Below, one piece after another: positions 44,224 to 52,088 of a stretch of DNA of 64,000 nucleotides (the stretch's first letter is position 1; every line of letters starts with the position of its first letter). A model generated the notes under the pieces. That model was not told the DNA's origin. It was given only the letters and a program-made list of their open reading frames with translations, and did no database searches. A program made the position numbers and the translations under genes. This DNA is from Chromatiaceae bacterium (GTDB lineage Bacteria > Pseudomonadota > Gammaproteobacteria > Chromatiales > Chromatiaceae), in the NCBI GenBank assembly GCA_024235255.1, contig JACKMT010000004.1, positions 1 to 64,000 on the forward strand. The letters run 5' to 3'.

Positions 44224-46179
44224 ATGGCGACTCCTACTGAGACGATGAAATCCAATCTGAACTTCCGCCGCTTCGAAGACGGCGAGAACGAATGGGACGA
44301 CTGGAGCGAAAAGATTTTTGCCCAGGACTCATCGCATAAATGTCCAACCTATATTCACAAAACGCCGCCGTGCCAAGGCAGCTGCCCATCGGGTGAGGAT
44401 ATTCGCGGCTGGCTGGCAATCGGACGCGGACAGGAGAAGCCGCCGGAAGGCGTTGATTGGCAGGAGTACATGTTTCGGCGCTCCACCGATGCCAACCCGT
44501 TTCCGGCAATGATGGGTCGGGTATGTCCGGCGCCCTGCCAGGACGGATGCAACCGCAACGATGTTGACGACTTCGTCGGCATCAATGCGGTAGAGCAGTT
44601 TATCGGCGACAACGCCATTGCCAAAGGGTACAAATTCGAAGCGGGTGCGGATACCGGCAAGAAGGTTGCGGTGATCGGCGGCGGACCCGCCGGGATGGCG
44701 GCTGCTTACCAGCTTCGGCGCAAAGGCCATGCGGTTACCCTGTTCGAAGAGAATGCTGAGCTGGGAGGCATGATGCGCTACGGTATTCCCGAGTACCGTA
44801 TTCCCCGCGACAAGCTTAATATGGAACTGCAGCGTATCGTCGACATGGGCGTTGAGTTGCGTTTGAAGACCCGGGTGGGTAGAGAGGTTTCCATCCAGCA
44901 GGTTGAAAAGGATTTCGACGCAATCCTCTGGGCCCTCGGCTGCCAGAGCGGCCGCGGCCTGCCCGTGGACGGCTGGGAGGGGACCCCGAACTGCGTCAGC
45001 GGCGTCGCCTTCCTCAAAGCCTTCAACGAAGGGCGCATGAAAGTAACCGCCGACAAGGTGATCTGTATCGGCGGCGGCGATACCTCCATCGACGTGGTTT
45101 CCGTTGCCCGCCGACTGGGCCATGTCAAACACGAAAACCCCACCGACCGGCCGGAACTGGTAGTGCGAGACGGTTACGTAGCGCACGATACCGCAATCAC
45201 CGCCGCCGCACAGGGATCAGACGTCACGCTTACCTCGTTGTTCGTCAAAGACAAGATGATGGCGGCCGAGCATGAAGTGAGCGACGCACTCACCGAGGGT
45301 GTGACTATCCTCGACGGCGTCATGCCGCTGCAAGTGATCAAGGGCGAGGACGGCCGCGCCACCGCACTGAAGATCTGTGACTGCACCATGGACGGCATGA
45401 CGCCGATCCCGACGGAGGGTACCGAGCGTATCCTGGAGGCTGACCTTATCGTATCCGCGATCGGTCAGGGCGGTGATATGGAAGGCCTGGAAGAGATGGC
45501 CAATGCAAAAAATCTGATCGATGCCGACAAGTTTTTTCAGGTGCCCGGCAAGCCGGGACATTTCGTCGCCGGCGATATTGTGCGTCCCCATCTGCTGACC
45601 ACTGCAATCGGTCAAGCCTCTGTTGCGGCCGACAGCATTGATCACTACCTGAAGCATGAGCAGTTGGAGAAACGGCCGAAGGTCGACGTACACCACTTCA
45701 ATCTGCTACGCAAGCTTCACGAAGCCGGATTGGATCCGGAAAGTTTCGACTCGAATGTAGGTGATCAGCGCGGAACTTCCGAGTCCAAGTTTGCGGTTCA
45801 CAATTATGAAGACCGCTCCGAGCAGGAGGTTATCGGTTCCAGCGATCTCTTCCTGGGCCATTTTCAATATGTGCCCAGAATCGAACGTACCGAAGATGTA
45901 CCCACCGCCGAAGAGGTGCTTGGCCATTTTCATGAGCGACTTAATCCGCTGACCGAAGAGCAGGCGGTTGCGGAGACCAAGCGCTGCATGAGTTGCGGTA
46001 TGTGTTTCGAATGCGACAACTGTGTGATTTTCTGTCCCCAGGATGCGGTTTTCCGGGTCAAGAAAAACAACTCCACGACCGGTCGTTATGTGGATACCGA
46101 CTACACCAGGTGTATCGGCTGCCACATCTGTTCGGATGTCTGCCCGACCGGGTATATCCAGATGGGTCTTGGTGAGTAG
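44224..46179 (+). CDS. dsrL: DsrL, NAD(P)H:acceptor iron-sulfur flavoprotein
   Basis: A 651-residue cytoplasmic oxidoreductase like the glutamate synthase small subunit; DsrL works with DsrAB as its electron-transfer partner using NAD(P). N-terminal cluster cysteines are in PCQGSCPSGEDI and GRVCPAPCQDGCNR. The FAD site is VAVIGGGPAGMAAAY and the NAD(P) site VICIGGGDTSIDV. A C-terminal 2x[4Fe-4S] ferredoxin domain has CMSCGMCFECDNC and CIGCHICSDVCPTG. The 109-base gap before it is the largest in dsrA-dsrP. ATG 44224 follows GGGAGA. Confidence 0.95.
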   Translation: MATPTETMKSNLNFRRFEDGENEWDDWSEKIFAQDSSHKCPTYIHKTPPCQGSCPSGEDIRGWLAIGRGQEKPPEGVDWQEYMFRRSTDANPFPAMMGRVCPAPCQDGCNRNDVDDFVGINAVEQFIGDNAIAKGYKFEAGADTGKKVAVIGGGPAGMAAAYQLRRKGHAVTLFEENAELGGMMRYGIPEYRIPRDKLNMELQRIVDMGVELRLKTRVGREVSIQQVEKDFDAILWALGCQSGRGLPVDGWEGTPNCVSGVAFLKAFNEGRMKVTADKVICIGGGDTSIDVVSVARRLGHVKHENPTDRPELVVRDGYVAHDTAITAAAQGSDVTLTSLFVKDKMMAAEHEVSDALTEGVTILDGVMPLQVIKGEDGRATALKICDCTMDGMTPIPTEGTERILEADLIVSAIGQGGDMEGLEEMANAKNLIDADKFFQVPGKPGHFVAGDIVRPHLLTTAIGQASVAADSIDHYLKHEQLEKRPKVDVHHFNLLRKLHEAGLDPESFDSNVGDQRGTSESKFAVHNYEDRSEQEVIGSSDLFLGHFQYVPRIERTEDVPTAEEVLGHFHERLNPLTEEQAVAETKRCMSCGMCFECDNCVIFCPQDAVFRVKKNNSTTGRYVDTDYTRCIGCHICSDVCPTGYIQMGLGE

Positions 46180-46187
46180 GAGCTGTA

Positions 46188-46715
46188 ATGGATAGTTCTA
46201 CCGGCATTTTGCGGGCTGCGGGTCTGACTCTGGCGGGTGGTGTGGTACTGTTGTTGTCGACTGCTGTTTACAGCGAATCAGCGGTCACTTCCGGATCCAA
46301 AGCAGCCGGTATGAATTCCTGTGTTGCGCCGACTGCAGAGATGCGCAGAAACCATATGGACTACCTGAAGCATGATCGCGACAGCGTCGTGCGAAAAGGA
46401 GTACGGGACGTCAACAACAGTCTGGCGGACTGCATCGAATGTCATGCGGAAAAAGATGGGCAGGGAGGCTATCACCCGGTCAATGCGGAAGGGCAGTTTT
46501 GCAGCACCTGCCACGCATATCTGGCAGTCAGCCTGACCTGTTTTCAATGCCACAGTAAAACGCCTGAACAGAAGCAATCGGGTGCAGCATCGCTTTCAGG
46601 AGGCGGAAGTTCAGGTCAAGAAGGAGGGCTCGGGCTGCTGATACAGTCTGATGAGGCAGCTGCTTTGTCGGTGGAAGAGATGGTGCAATTGCACGCCGTC
46701 TTCCGGGAGGAGTAA
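46188..46715 (+). CDS. dsrJ: DsrJ, triheme cytochrome c
   Basis: A 175-residue periplasmic, signal-anchored subunit of DsrMKJOP. Three CxxCH heme motifs are visible at residues 82-86 (CIECH), 105-109 (CSTCH) and 118-122 (CFQCH). Cys45 (MNSCVAPTAEM) corresponds to the unusual cysteine heme ligand of A. vinosum DsrJ. The uncleaved N-terminal helix is GLTLAGGVVLLLSTAVYSE. It may exchange electrons with a periplasmic sulfur-linked reaction; this remains open for the family. Confidence 0.94.
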   Translation: MDSSTGILRAAGLTLAGGVVLLLSTAVYSESAVTSGSKAAGMNSCVAPTAEMRRNHMDYLKHDRDSVVRKGVRDVNNSLADCIECHAEKDGQGGYHPVNAEGQFCSTCHAYLAVSLTCFQCHSKTPEQKQSGAASLSGGGSSGQEGGLGLLIQSDEAAALSVEEMVQLHAVFREE

Positions 46716-46717
46716 TC

Positions 46718-47497
46718 GTGTCCGGAAATAGAGAACAGCCCAAAGAGATCAAGCGGCGCGAGTTTATTGGCATGACGGTACTGGCTGCCGGAGCAGCCAG
46801 TGTGGCACCGGGTATATTGCTCACGGTCGCCCATGCAACTGCCGAAGCGGAAGGTGCCAGCAGCGAGGTGCGCTGGGGCCTGTTGATTGACAGCAATAAA
46901 TGCGCAGAGAGCTGCAACGCCTGTGTAGATGCCTGCAACCGGGAGAACGGTATCGATCTGCTGCAGCGACCGCAGGGGCAGGGCGATGAGATGTGGGATG
47001 CACAGCGGCCGCAGTGGATAAGGAAGGTCAAGCTGAAGGACAATCAGACCGGTGAAGTGACCAATCTACCGATGATGTGCCAGCATTGTGAATTTCCTCC
47101 GTGTGTCGACGTCTGTCCCACCGCTGCCTCATTCAAGCGGGCGGACGGAATCGTGCTGGTGGACCGGCATACCTGTATCGGCTGCCGCTACTGCATGATG
47201 GCCTGCCCTTACAAAGCACGCTCTTTCATCCATCAAAACGTGGAGCAGCAGACGCTGCGTTCTCCGCGCGGAAAAGGCTGTGTTGAATCGTGCAATTTAT
47301 GTGTCCACCGGATCGATGCCGGCGCCACTACTACAGCGTGTCAGGATGCGTGCGACAAAGATGGGCACCAGGCGATACTGTTCGGCGACTTAAGGGATCC
47401 GGAAAGCGCGTTGTCAAAAGCGCTGCGGGAGAAGAGCAGCCGGCAGATCCGCGCCGATCTCGAACTGAACACTGGCGTTCGCTATACCAGCCTGTGA
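46718..47497 (+). CDS. dsrO: DsrO, periplasmic iron-sulfur protein
   Basis: A 259-residue periplasmic ferredoxin-like subunit of DsrMKJOP. The Tat signal carries KRREFIGMTVLAAGAAS. Multiple cysteine clusters for [4Fe-4S] centres follow: CAESCNACVDAC, MCQHCEFPPCVDVC, CIGCRYCMMACP and CVESCNLCVHR. It would link DsrJ and DsrP. The start is GTG 46718, immediately after the dsrJ stop with GGGAGGAG overlapping the dsrJ end. Confidence 0.94.
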   Translation: MSGNREQPKEIKRREFIGMTVLAAGAASVAPGILLTVAHATAEAEGASSEVRWGLLIDSNKCAESCNACVDACNRENGIDLLQRPQGQGDEMWDAQRPQWIRKVKLKDNQTGEVTNLPMMCQHCEFPPCVDVCPTAASFKRADGIVLVDRHTCIGCRYCMMACPYKARSFIHQNVEQQTLRSPRGKGCVESCNLCVHRIDAGATTTACQDACDKDGHQAILFGDLRDPESALSKALREKSSRQIRADLELNTGVRYTSL

Positions 47498-47516
47498 CCA
47501 TAGAGAGAATAAGCTG

Positions 47517-48719
47517 ATGAAAAAGTTACATTATTCCGAACTTTGGTGCAGCTCTCCCAGATATTGGGGCGGGTTGGCGGCGCTCACCTTCATCATATTG
47601 CTGGGCATGGCGGCTGCCTACTACATGGAGCACAGCGGGCACTGGGTTACCGGTATGAGCAACCAGGTGGTATGGGGCCTGCCTCACGTTTTTGCGATCT
47701 TCCTCATTGTCGCCGCATCCGGTGCACTCAATGTGGCTTCCATTGGTTCCGTGTTTGGCGGTCCACTATACAAGCCACTCGGTCGCTTCTCTGGATTACT
47801 GGCTATCGGCCTGCTGGCAGGCGGACTGGTGGTGCTGTTGCTTGATCTGGGACGGCCTGAGCGACTGATCGTTGCCATCACGCACTATAATTTCAAGTCC
47901 ATTTTTGCCTGGAACATCATTCTGTACACAGGCTTTTTCACCATTGTCGGGATCTATTTGTGGGCGATGATCGACCGGAAGGCACAGAAGTTTTACCAGG
48001 TCACCGGTTTCGCGGCGTTCTTCTGGCGTCTGGCGCTGACTACAGGTACCGGCTCTATTTTTGGTTTTCTGGTGGCGCGCGAAGCCTATGACGCGGCGAT
48101 CATGGCGCCGATGTTTATCATCATGTCGTTCAGTTACGGCCTGGCGTTCTTTATTATTACGCTGATGTCTGCCTACTGGTGGGCGAGCAGAGAGTTGGGA
48201 TCCCATCGTCTGGAGAAACTGAAGAACCTGTTGGGCGTCTTTGTCGGCGCGGTGCTCTATTTCAGCCTGGTTTATCACCTGACCAATCTGTATATAACTC
48301 AGCACCATGGTATAGAACGCTTCATACTGTTGGATGGCGGTGTCTATACAGTCATGTTCTGGCTTGGGCAGATTACTATCGGCGGCATTATTCCGCTTTT
48401 CATGTTGTATTCCCCGGCATTCTCCGACAATCGTTTCGCCATCGCCATCGCTTCTGTCATGGTGTTGATCGGCGGCTTTGTTCAAATCTATGTCATTGTC
48501 ATCGGCGGACAGGCATTTCCGATGAACCTGTTCCCCGGAAAGGAGGTTGTCTCGAGCAGTTTCTTCGACGGTGTCGTGGCAGCTTATACGCCGTCGCTTG
48601 CAGAGGGAGTACTCGGTCTGGCCGGAATTGCCATTGCCATGACACTGGTGGCGGTCGGCGCGCGTATGCTGAAAGTGTTGCCCGAATCCCTGGAGGATCC
48701 GGAGCAGGGTACTGCCTAA
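47517..48719 (+). CDS. dsrP: DsrP, NrfD-type membrane subunit
   Basis: A 400-residue integral membrane quinone-reactive subunit of DsrMKJOP. It contains many hydrophobic helices typical of the NrfD/PsrC family (about ten); examples are WGGLAALTFIILLGMAAAYY, LLAIGLLAGGLVVLLLDLG and GLAGIAIAMTLVAVGARML. The GRPER segment after the helix with LDLG is typical. It is followed by an intrinsic terminator, which marks the likely end of the main dsr transcript. Confidence 0.94.
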   Translation: MKKLHYSELWCSSPRYWGGLAALTFIILLGMAAAYYMEHSGHWVTGMSNQVVWGLPHVFAIFLIVAASGALNVASIGSVFGGPLYKPLGRFSGLLAIGLLAGGLVVLLLDLGRPERLIVAITHYNFKSIFAWNIILYTGFFTIVGIYLWAMIDRKAQKFYQVTGFAAFFWRLALTTGTGSIFGFLVAREAYDAAIMAPMFIIMSFSYGLAFFIITLMSAYWWASRELGSHRLEKLKNLLGVFVGAVLYFSLVYHLTNLYITQHHGIERFILLDGGVYTVMFWLGQITIGGIIPLFMLYSPAFSDNRFAIAIASVMVLIGGFVQIYVIVIGGQAFPMNLFPGKEVVSSSFFDGVVAAYTPSLAEGVLGLAGIAIAMTLVAVGARMLKVLPESLEDPEQGTA

Positions 48720-48740
48720 TTTCGTCCGAATGAAATTTTT

Positions 48741-48778
48741 AACCCACCTCCGGCTTGTCTGTCGGCGGTGGGTTTTTA
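48741..48778 (+). terminator. intrinsic terminator after dsrP
   Basis: AACCCACC (48741-48748) pairs perfectly with GGTGGGTT (48767-48774), with further TCCG/CGGC-like pairing inside. The stem runs into a T-rich end (TTTTTAAT). It lies 22 bases after the dsrP stop. Confidence 0.75.
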
Positions 48779-48925
48779 ATAAAGGTTGGGCTCTTTGCCG
48801 GAAGCTGACCTGATACGACACATAAGCAAGACGCCCTATTCCCTGCCTGGAGCAGAGTGATTTTATCTCCCAGTTGGAAACGGAGCCATTCAGCTGGACC
48901 ACTGACTGGGACTCCCCCTTCTATA

Positions 48926-50311
48926 ATGCCCTATTTTTTCATCTCAGCCGCGCATAAGTCTTCCGGGAAAACCACCCTTTCAATCGGTTTGACCACTGCT
49001 TTCCGGACAATCGGCGTGTCCGTGCAGACATTCAAGAAAGGACCGGATTATATAGACCCGATGTGGCTTTCCGCTGCCAGCGGGCGCAGTTGCAGAAATC
49101 TCGATTTTTTCACCATGCACAAGGCCGAGATACAACAGGAGTTCGCGCGCTCCATGCAGGATGCCGATCTGGGCATCATCGAGGGCAATAAAGGTCTTTA
49201 TGACGGATTGGACCTGGAGGGCAGCAACAGCAACGCAGCCCTTGCGTCGCTGCTCCATTCGCCGGTAATTCTGGTAATCGATGCACGTGGCATGACGCGT
49301 GGAATAGCCCCGTTGATACTCGGCTACCAGTTGTTTGATCCGGATATTCGGATCGCCGGGGTGATATTGAACAAAGTCGGAGGCAGTCGGCACGAGGAGA
49401 AACTGCGGCGGGTGATCGAGCACTACACCGATGTGTCGGTAGTCGGTGCGGTGCACTATGCTCCTGGTTTGGAGATCGACGAGCGCCACCTTGGGTTGCT
49501 GCCGAGCAACGAAGCGGATCAGGCAACGGCAAAAATCAGAGCGCTTGGGGATGCCGTGGCATCACAGGTGGATCTCCGGCAGATCCTGGAGATTGCCGGT
49601 GATACTTCGCTGATTCTGCCTGGTAATGCAGCTTCGTCGGATGTAACAGGGGCGGGAAGCAGCGTCAGGATTGGCTATCCACTAGACCGTGCTTTTGGTT
49701 TTTACTACCCCGGCGATTTGGAGAAGCTGGCAGCAGGCGGCGCCGAAATGGTGCCGTTCGATTGCATCCGGGACACACACTTGCCACAGGTTGACGGGCT
49801 TTTCATCGGCGGTGGGTTTCCTGAATCGAGCATGCGGCAGTTAGAGGGAAACCGAAGCATGCGCAACGAAATCCACGCTTTTATAGAGCACGGCGGCGCT
49901 GTTTACGCCGAGTGCGGTGGCTTGATGTATCTGGCGCGCAGCCTGACTTGGCAAGGCAAAACCTGTGAAATGGTGGGAGCCATTCCGGCAGACGTGGTCA
50001 TGCATACCAGGCCGCAGGGCCGGGGTTACGTGCGCCTAAGAGAGACAGGGGAGAGTCCTTGGCCGCTGCTGCCGGACCAGGATCCGATAATCTCAGCCCA
50101 CGAATTTCACTACTCTGCGCTGGAGGGTCTGCCGGAGAAGACCAGGTTTGCGTATGATGTAGTGCGGGGCACCGGTGTCGACGGAAAAAAAGACGGTATC
50201 GTATATAAGAATATGCTCGCCAGTTATACGCATCTCCGGGATGTAGGCGGCAATCAGTGGACACGAAGATTTTTAAATCATGTCTTGTCCTGTAAGAGAG
50301 AGGTGGGATGA
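48926..50311 (+). CDS. dsrN: DsrN, siroheme amidase (CobB/CbiA-like)
   Basis: A 461-residue enzyme related to cobyrinic acid a,c-diamide synthase; in dsr clusters it is thought to amidate siroheme for DsrAB. The ATP-binding N-terminus has SSGKTTLSIGLTTAF, and the class-I amidotransferase-like C-terminal part has GGGFPESSM and the catalytic cysteine in AECGGLMYL. ATG 48926 matches the family N-terminus; the longer upstream frame is not supported. No clear ribosome site. Separated from dsrP by a terminator, so it may have its own promoter at about 48780-48925. Overlaps dsrR by four bases. Confidence 0.92.
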   Translation: MPYFFISAAHKSSGKTTLSIGLTTAFRTIGVSVQTFKKGPDYIDPMWLSAASGRSCRNLDFFTMHKAEIQQEFARSMQDADLGIIEGNKGLYDGLDLEGSNSNAALASLLHSPVILVIDARGMTRGIAPLILGYQLFDPDIRIAGVILNKVGGSRHEEKLRRVIEHYTDVSVVGAVHYAPGLEIDERHLGLLPSNEADQATAKIRALGDAVASQVDLRQILEIAGDTSLILPGNAASSDVTGAGSSVRIGYPLDRAFGFYYPGDLEKLAAGGAEMVPFDCIRDTHLPQVDGLFIGGGFPESSMRQLEGNRSMRNEIHAFIEHGGAVYAECGGLMYLARSLTWQGKTCEMVGAIPADVVMHTRPQGRGYVRLRETGESPWPLLPDQDPIISAHEFHYSALEGLPEKTRFAYDVVRGTGVDGKKDGIVYKNMLASYTHLRDVGGNQWTRRFLNHVLSCKREVG

Positions 50312-50625
50312 TGTTCGATATAACCGAAGCTGCAGCGAACCAGATCAAGCACGCTGCTCAGCAGGGCGGAACCGTGGGCATGGTATTGCGGCTCGCAGCA
50401 AGTATGAAAGAAGATGGCAGCATTGACTACCTGATGGGCTTCGACGAAGCTACCGACGAAGACATCAGGCTAGTTGCCAAGGGGATCGAGATAGTCATGG
50501 TGCCCGAGTCTGTGCCCCTGCTGGAGGACGCGGTGATGGACTATGTCGAGTTGAATGCGGGTAATTTTCGTTTTATCTTCAGCAATCCGATGGATGCAAA
50601 CTACTCTCCGCCAACTGAAAAGTGA
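50308..50625 (+). CDS. dsrR: DsrR, IscA-like protein without cluster cysteines
   Basis: A 105-residue soluble protein with the A-type carrier (IscA/ErpA) fold: MFDITEAAANQIKHAAQ, GMVLRLAA, DIRLVAKGIEIVMVPES and VELNAGNFRFIFSNP. It contains no cysteine, so it cannot bind an Fe-S cluster as IscA does; the same is known for A. vinosum DsrR. It is needed for normal Dsr function, perhaps after transcription. Start overlaps dsrN's stop (ATGA). Confidence 0.93.
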   Translation: MMFDITEAAANQIKHAAQQGGTVGMVLRLAASMKEDGSIDYLMGFDEATDEDIRLVAKGIEIVMVPESVPLLEDAVMDYVELNAGNFRFIFSNPMDANYSPPTEK

Positions 50626-50642
50626 TGAATTGACCGGCTTTG

Positions 50643-50912
50643 ATGACGCAGGATAGAGACAAACGGGAACATGTCCGCACTCCTTTGCGAACCAGCATAC
50701 GGCTCACCCATGAATCATTCGGTGAACTGCTGGTGAAGACGCGCGATATCTCCCACGGCGGCGTTTTCTTACTGACCGGTGATCTGCCCATGCCGCCTGT
50801 GGGCACGATTATCGAAGGCCAGGTTCAGGATGGCTATGGCGAACGCCCTGTCGTGAAAATGGAAATTGTACGTGTTTCGCCGGGCGGCGTCGGTCTCATG
50901 TTTATCGAGTGA
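50643..50912 (+). CDS. PilZ domain protein inside the dsr cluster
   Basis: An 89-residue single-domain PilZ protein. The cyclic-di-GMP binding signature is intact: RxxxR as R8-E-H-V-R12, then D35-I-S37-H-G39-G40. The remaining strands (GVFLLTGDLPMPPVGTIIEG ... GVGLMFIE) complete the barrel. ATG 50643 lies 17 bases after dsrR; its TGA overlaps the next ATG as TGATG. Thus it is embedded between dsrR and the dsrS-like gene, which are adjacent in the A. vinosum dsr operon. Function here is unknown; a c-di-GMP link to sulfur oxidation is inference. Confidence 0.82.
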   Translation: MTQDRDKREHVRTPLRTSIRLTHESFGELLVKTRDISHGGVFLLTGDLPMPPVGTIIEGQVQDGYGERPVVKMEIVRVSPGGVGLMFIE

Positions 50913-52027
50913 TGCCCGTCTCCGAACTCTCTCCCGAGGATGCGCTGCGCCTCAATGTCCTGCTGGCAAACCAGCCACAGGCGATCCGCATAAATGAGTC
51001 CAGCATGACGCTGTTCGGTCTGTTGCGAGAGAGCGAAACCAAATTCAAGCTCAATCCCAATTGTCCGGACGAAAAATACTTGAAACAGGTGCGCTCGGTG
51101 CTGTCGGAACATGCGTTGGGCAACCCTGCCGGATATCCGTTGTATCTCCAGCGCTGGACCAGAATGGGAAAGATGCGCGATGAAAGTCTGAACGCACTGC
51201 TCAAGCTGGGCGATCCGGAGGCTGTGTTCGCGGTTGTCTGCGCCGAGGGTCTGACCGACGAACTGGCGCGGCGCGCCTGGTGGGCGTCGGAAGAGCCGGA
51301 GAACGCCCGCCGCATGCTGCAAACCAGGGCGGTGGCCGAGGGGAACACCGGAAAAATGCTTGCCCGTTTCCTGGTTGAGTATCTGCCGTTTGAGACAGAA
51401 ACCGAAACCATGATCGAGTCGGTGCGGGTGGCGATGCGTCCCGGCCTGCTGCCGGAGAGTGAACGCGCGGCATTGTGGAAAAAGTCGGCGCGGAAAACGT
51501 CGTACCTGGCGGGATTTATCGCAGCGGCTCCAGACAACCTGCCGGACCGGATGCCGCAGCGCAGCGATCTGCCCGCTATCCGTGATCTGCTGTCGGGGCA
51601 CACAGTTCCGGCTGTAGGAGTGCTGCTGAAGAGTCTCTCGGAGAGCGGTCAGCTGTTTTTGGATGCTTGTCTGCGTATTATCCATAAACCTCCGAGTCAG
51701 GATGTGATCACCACGACACTGGAGGCGCTGCGGGACTACTATGCAGTGCTCAGACCGGCGGGCGATCCGGATTTGACGCTGGAACAACTGCATGACGGGG
51801 CGTCAGCTTTCGTCAACTCTGCACCGCTGCAGCCGGTTCTTGCAAAAATGCCGTCACTGCGACGGGATTTCCAGGCGATCCACGTACTTTCAGGACTTGG
51901 TTTTGGCGTGTTGCGCCCGGAACTCAAAGGGAGTTCCGCGATGGGTGGATTAATGCGCCGTAAACTGGAGCCGGTCCTGCGTGGAATTTCAGATCAGATC
52001 AATGTGTTACTGGGCAGGGTGACCTGA
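50912..52027 (+). CDS. dsrS: DsrS-like cytoplasmic protein
   Basis: A 371-residue soluble, mainly helical protein without cysteine motifs for clusters and without signal peptide (cysteines are isolated). Its place at the end of dsr...NR, its length and its general character match DsrS of A. vinosum, a cytoplasmic protein that affects expression of dsr genes. The beginning is MPVSELSPEDALRLNVLLANQPQ. Start ATG 50912 overlaps the PilZ stop. A perfect ten-bp hairpin follows. The name rests on position and recollection, not on a motif. Confidence 0.72.
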   Translation: MPVSELSPEDALRLNVLLANQPQAIRINESSMTLFGLLRESETKFKLNPNCPDEKYLKQVRSVLSEHALGNPAGYPLYLQRWTRMGKMRDESLNALLKLGDPEAVFAVVCAEGLTDELARRAWWASEEPENARRMLQTRAVAEGNTGKMLARFLVEYLPFETETETMIESVRVAMRPGLLPESERAALWKKSARKTSYLAGFIAAAPDNLPDRMPQRSDLPAIRDLLSGHTVPAVGVLLKSLSESGQLFLDACLRIIHKPPSQDVITTTLEALRDYYAVLRPAGDPDLTLEQLHDGASAFVNSAPLQPVLAKMPSLRRDFQAIHVLSGLGFGVLRPELKGSSAMGGLMRRKLEPVLRGISDQINVLLGRVT

Positions 52028-52048
52028 CACAGGCAATACACCGAGGGC

Positions 52049-52072
52049 GCCCTCTCCCCGGAGGGAGAGGGC
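52049..52072. terminator. bidirectional hairpin after dsrS-like gene
   Basis: GCCCTCTCCC (52049-52058) pairs perfectly with GGGAGAGGGC (52063-52072) around a four-base loop CGGA. It lies between the convergent dsrS-like and EF-G-like genes. There is no T-run, but it is very stable and suits termination of both. Confidence 0.65.
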
Positions 52073-52088
52073 TTGGATCGAGGGTCGG

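Noticed and set aside
47796..48902. 368-codon minus-strand open frame opposite dsrP
   Set aside because: Antisense to a clear membrane protein; rich in Gln/Arg/His as expected for the complement of hydrophobic codons; runs through the terminator.
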